DNA from: Winogradskyella ludwigii
GTDB lineage: Bacteria; Bacteroidota; Bacteroidia; Flavobacteriales; Flavobacteriaceae
Direction: 5' to 3'
DNA: 64,000 nucleotides
Assembly (NCBI RefSeq): GCF_013403985.1
Contig: NZ_JABFDF010000001.1
Coordinates: 558,001 to 622,000 of the forward strand
The translations under genes and the position numbers were made by a program. Positions 62,143 through 64,000 of this stretch are shown in pieces (the stretch's first letter is position 1; each line of letters begins with the position of its first letter). Under the pieces are notes generated by a model. That model searched no databases. It had not been told where the DNA came from and worked only from the letters and a program-made list of their open reading frames with translations.

Positions 62143-63879
62143 ATGAAAGAAACTCAAACCATAGAAAACCAAACTAAAAGTTCAGAAACTACAGAACGTA
62201 TTTCTGGAAGCGAAGCTGTAATCAAATGTTTATTAGCTGAAGGTGTTGATATTTTATATGGATATCCTGGTGGAGCAATTATGCCAGTTTATGACGAATT
62301 ATATAAGTATCAAGACAAAATTCATCACGTCTTATCTCGTCATGAGCAAGGAGCAGCACACGCTGCCCAAGGTTACGCTCGTATTTCTGGAAAAGTTGGT
62401 GTTGCTATAGCGACTTCTGGCCCAGGTGCAACCAATTTAATTACTGGTATTGCAGATGCACAAATAGACTCTACTCCTTTGGTCTGTATTACAGGTCAAG
62501 TAGGATCACATTTATTAGGGAGTGACGCCTTCCAAGAAACGGATATTGTAGGTATTTCTACACCTGTTACTAAATGGAATTGTCAAGTTACAAAAGCATC
62601 TCAAATCCCTGAAGCTTTAGCAAAAGCATTTTATATTGCTAGAAGTGGACGGCCAGGACCTGTTTTAGTAGATATAACTAAAGATGCTCAGTTTGAAGAA
62701 TTCGATTTTAAATACGAAAAATGTATTGGAGTAAGAAGTTATAAACCCGTTCCAAATACCGATGAAAATTCATTAAAATGTGCAGCAGAACTCATTAATA
62801 ATGCAAAAAAACCATTAATAGTTTGGGGACAAGGTGTTATTTTAGGAAAAGCCGAAGAAGAATTTAAAGCCGTTATTGAAAAAGCAGGTATTCCTTCTGC
62901 TTGGACCATTTTAGGAGCTTCTGCGATTCCTACATCTCATCCTTTAAATGTAGGTATGGTTGGTATGCATGGTAATTATGCACCAAACGTTTTAACCAAT
63001 GAGTGTGATGTATTAATTGCTATCGGAATGCGATTTGATGATCGTGTTACAGGAAATTTAGAATCTTATGCTAAACAAGCTAAAGTGATTCATTTTGATA
63101 TAGATCCTGCAGAAATAGATAAAAATGTAAAAACAGATGTAGCCGTTTTAGGAAATTCTAAAGACAGCTTAAAGAAGCTTTTACCTCTATTAAATACAGC
63201 GTCTCATAGTGAGTGGCATCAAAAATTCAAGGATTTGTATGCCATAGAATACGAAAAAGTAATAAAAGACGATTTACATCCTACAAAAGAAGGCTTAACC
63301 ATGGGAGAAGTGTTGAAAGAAATCAACCTTCAAACCAAAGGAGATGCTGCAATCGTTAGTGATGTTGGTCAGCATCAAATGATTGCTTGTCGTTATGCAG
63401 AATTCAACAAAACCAAAAGTAATATTACGTCTGGTGGCTTAGGAACTATGGGATTTGCATTACCTGCAGCTATTGGAGCAAAAATGGCAGCTCCAGATCG
63501 TGAAGTTGTTATGATTGCTGGAGATGGTGGTTACCAAATGAATATTCAAGAATTAGGAACCATTTTTCAACAAAAAACACCTGTTAAAATTGTGGTACTA
63601 AATAACGAGTTCCTTGGGATGGTTCGCCAATGGCAACAACTATTTTTTGACAAACGTTATGCATCTACAGAAATGGTAAACCCAGATTTTGTTGCCATTG
63701 CAAAAGGTTATCATATTGAAGCACAAAAAGTATCTGAACGAAAAGATTTAAAAGCTGCGGTAAAAGAAATGATAGACTGTGAAGGGCCTTATTTCTTAGA
63801 AGTTAGAGTAGAAAAGGAAGGCAATGTATTTCCTATGATACCAACAGGAGCGAGTGTTTCAGATATAAGACTGGAATAA
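62143..63879 (+). CDS. ilvB: Acetolactate synthase large subunit IlvB
   Basis: ThDP enzyme joining pyruvate with pyruvate or 2-oxobutyrate, the shared first step to valine/leucine and isoleucine. From ATG 62143 it has 578 residues: YGYPGGAIMPVYDEL with the catalytic Glu in RHEQGAAHAAQG, FDDRVTG in the FAD/middle domain, and the ThDP motif from GDGGYQMN to VVLNN. An upstream ATG (62128) would add five residues but lies in a hairpin; either start is possible. Confidence 0.96.
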   Translation: MKETQTIENQTKSSETTERISGSEAVIKCLLAEGVDILYGYPGGAIMPVYDELYKYQDKIHHVLSRHEQGAAHAAQGYARISGKVGVAIATSGPGATNLITGIADAQIDSTPLVCITGQVGSHLLGSDAFQETDIVGISTPVTKWNCQVTKASQIPEALAKAFYIARSGRPGPVLVDITKDAQFEEFDFKYEKCIGVRSYKPVPNTDENSLKCAAELINNAKKPLIVWGQGVILGKAEEEFKAVIEKAGIPSAWTILGASAIPTSHPLNVGMVGMHGNYAPNVLTNECDVLIAIGMRFDDRVTGNLESYAKQAKVIHFDIDPAEIDKNVKTDVAVLGNSKDSLKKLLPLLNTASHSEWHQKFKDLYAIEYEKVIKDDLHPTKEGLTMGEVLKEINLQTKGDAAIVSDVGQHQMIACRYAEFNKTKSNITSGGLGTMGFALPAAIGAKMAAPDREVVMIAGDGGYQMNIQELGTIFQQKTPVKIVVLNNEFLGMVRQWQQLFFDKRYASTEMVNPDFVAIAKGYHIEAQKVSERKDLKAAVKEMIDCEGPYFLEVRVEKEGNVFPMIPTGASVSDIRLE

Positions 63880-63947
63880 CAGCACAATAAAGAGATAAAA
63901 CACAAAAGAGTTTAGAGCTAAAGGCAAACAGCTAAAGCATCAAGAAA

Positions 63948-64000
63948 ATGAGTACAGAAACAAAACAATATACCGTTTCAATTTACACGGAAAACAACAT
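63948..64000 (+). CDS. ilvN: Acetolactate synthase small subunit IlvN, start only (cut by window edge)
   Basis: The last 53 bp open a frame at ATG 63948 reading MSTETKQYTVSIYTENN, the typical start of the ACT domain of IlvN/IlvH regulatory subunits. It lies 68 bp after ilvB. Too little is visible for more, but position and sequence agree. Confidence 0.85.
   Translation, partial: MSTETKQYTVSIYTENN

Overview
The window comes from a low-GC member of the Bacteroidota, almost certainly family Flavobacteriaceae (inferred, not proven to genus). The signs are a division and cell-wall (dcw) cluster without murF, a SusC/SusD polysaccharide-utilisation locus, a class II HMG-CoA reductase with a GYDIA-type GHMP kinase, flavobacterial promoters of the TAnnTTTG type, few Shine-Dalgarno sequences and several non-ATG starts. 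I see no insertion sequence, phage, CRISPR array or plasmid function. Most of the DNA is ordinary chromosomal core plus one carbohydrate island.

Layout. 1-11982 (minus strand) is the dcw operon, mraZ-rsmH-ftsL-ftsI-murE-mraY-murD-ftsW-murG-murC-ftsQ, with ftsQ cut by the window edge. It is headed by three TGTGG repeats at 10-bp spacing beside a consensus -7 box, which reads as an MraZ operator. A pair of inverted REP-like palindromes sits between mraY and murD. 12268-13841 (plus) holds an alpha/beta hydrolase and engB. 13843-17123 (minus) holds an ABC permease and a tail-specific protease. 17385-21913 (plus) is surE, lpxB, an NlpC/P60 lipoprotein and comEC.

21921-28572 (minus) is a peptide-use block: a secreted dipeptidyl peptidase IV, two POT-family transporters and a periplasmic thioredoxin. 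28810-31082 (plus) carries two mevalonate-pathway genes. 31191-39135 (minus) is an envelope block: ppiD, a CNNM/CorC protein, a small membrane protein, lptC, a TPR protein, an outer-membrane barrel and coaX. tRNA-Phe(GAA) lies at 39424 with its own promoter and terminator, followed by about 600 bp holding at most one small ORF.

40162-59813 (minus) is one polysaccharide-utilisation locus. In transcription order it has a membrane-anchored LuxR-type sensor/regulator, susC, susD, a double-LamG lipoprotein, two tandem GH144 enzymes, a CE1-like esterase, a GH3 beta-glucosidase, a second esterase, a GH43 lipoprotein and a sugar:H+ symporter, closed by a terminator. The paired GH144 enzymes with GH3 point to a beta-1,2-glucan, possibly esterified. 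This is inference from family knowledge.

60046-64000 (plus) is the start of a branched-chain amino-acid operon, ilvD-ilvB-ilvN. In front of ilvD is an unannotated 24-codon leader with eight isoleucine codons, followed by a rho-independent terminator and a competing antiterminator. This is a textbook layout for ribosome-mediated transcription attenuation and is the most interesting regulatory find in the window.
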